Assembly: GCA_023436945.1 (NCBI GenBank)
Contig: JAEZHG010000282.1
Location: forward strand, 1 to 5,220
DNA length: 5,220 nucleotides
Direction of reading: 5' to 3'
Source: Pseudomonadota bacterium
Lineage (GTDB): Bacteria; Pseudomonadota; Alphaproteobacteria; Caulobacterales; Caulobacteraceae
The translations under genes were made by a program, and so were the position numbers. Below, piece after piece: positions 4,798-5,220 of this stretch. A model generated the notes under the pieces. The model had not been told where the DNA came from, searched no databases, and saw nothing but the letters and a program-made list of their open reading frames with translations. Each line of letters begins with the position of its first letter. Positions within the stretch are counted from its first letter, which is position 1.

Positions 4798-5220
4798 ATG
4801 GATTTCGCCGCTGCACGCAAGGTCATGTTGGACTCGCAGGTTCGCGTTAATGACGTGACCGATCGTGCTCTGCACGCTGCTTTCGGCTCGGTCGAGCGCG
4901 AGCGTTTCTGTGCTCCGGACCGCGCATTCTCGGCCTACGCAGATGTTATGCCGGAAATCACCGCCCAGCGTCGCCTGATGCTGCCGCGTGATCTGGGCAA
5001 GCTGCTGCAAGGTGCCAGCGCACGCTCGGGCGAGAAGGCTCTGGCCATCGCTGCTCCTTACGCAGGTGCTATTCTGGCCAAGATGGGTCTGGATGTAACC
5101 GTTCAGGATTCGGACGCAGAAGTGTTCGCCGTCACCGGCGAAGCACTGGCCGACTATGGCGTAAAGACCGTAGAGGCCCCGCTGTCGGCTCCGGCTGGCG
5201 AAGGCTATGACGTCATGGTT
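4798..5220 (+). CDS. Protein-L-isoaspartate O-methyltransferase-like protein, N-terminal part
   Basis: Open from ATG 4798 to the window edge (141 codons, no stop). AAGGA at 4784-4788 is 9 bases upstream. The N-terminus MDFAAARKVMLDSQVRVNDV (1-20), then ERERF (33-37) and AYAD (46-49), is typical of the isoaspartyl methyltransferase-like family of alphaproteobacteria. LMLPRDLGKLLQ (60-71) replaces the P-Q-TIS-P active-site stretch of true Pcm enzymes. The SAM-binding motif, normally L-E-I-G-x-G-x-G, reads ALAIAAPYAGAIL (81-93), so most of its glycines are gone. V102-D106 then looks like the strand carrying the ribose-binding acidic residue, and YDVMV (137-141) like the next core strand. The fold is probably Rossmann-like, but methyltransferase activity is doubtful. 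In related genomes such a gene precedes tolC; the downstream gene is outside this window. Confidence 0.85.
   Translation, partial: MDFAAARKVMLDSQVRVNDVTDRALHAAFGSVERERFCAPDRAFSAYADVMPEITAQRRLMLPRDLGKLLQGASARSGEKALAIAAPYAGAILAKMGLDVTVQDSDAEVFAVTGEALADYGVKTVEAPLSAPAGEGYDVMV

Noticed and set aside
4711..5010. Minus-strand open frame opposite the isoaspartyl-methyltransferase-like gene
   Set aside because: It overlaps both the promoter and the coding start of the plus-strand gene, which has a recognisable family N-terminus and ribosome site.

Overview
The window looks like a chromosomal segment from an alphaproteobacterium, most likely Caulobacterales (Caulobacter, Brevundimonas or Asticcacaulis type). 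The reasons are moderately high GC, GCTATA-type -10 elements that resemble the Caulobacter housekeeping consensus, and an isoaspartyl-methyltransferase-like gene of the kind usually found upstream of tolC in this group. Genus is not resolved. Most of the content is ordinary core genome; one short stretch near 1.8-2.3 kb looks accessory or decaying.

Layout. At the left edge is the 3' end of a PhnP-like metallo-beta-lactamase-fold hydrolase (1-279, +). It is followed by two overlapping TenA-family genes (401-1042 and 1042-1716, +). The first lacks the TenA catalytic cysteine and has Ala-Glu there (TenA_E type); the second has the canonical Cys/Glu pair (TenA_C type). A long hairpin follows the pair. 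On the minus strand come a promoter-distal SUKH (SMI1/KNR4) domain fragment without its N-terminus (1836-2063), a 71-residue two-TM protein (2114-2329) and a DUF72/YecE-family protein (2404-3153).

Next are two identical tRNA-Asn(GUU) genes in tandem on the minus strand (3275-3349 and 3508-3582). Each has its own near-identical promoter and its own terminator. In both, the 5' leader can pair with the 3' trailer, although the pairing sequences differ. Divergent from them is a TrmH/SpoU-family RNA 2'-O-methyltransferase (3706-4515, +). A bidirectional terminator separates it from a convergent tRNA-Cys(GCA) (4596-4669, -). The right edge holds the first 141 codons of a protein-L-isoaspartate O-methyltransferase-like gene (4798 onward, +) whose SAM-binding glycine motif appears lost.

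How the genes work together. The TenA pair is the most suggestive unit: translationally coupled TenA_E and TenA_C proteins could carry out successive steps in salvage of degraded thiamin pyrimidine (deformylation, then hydrolysis to HMP). No other thiamin gene and no TPP riboswitch is visible here. The remaining genes appear to be independent transcription units. No mobile element, CRISPR array or defence system is evident; the only hint of toxin-immunity biology is the broken SUKH fragment.
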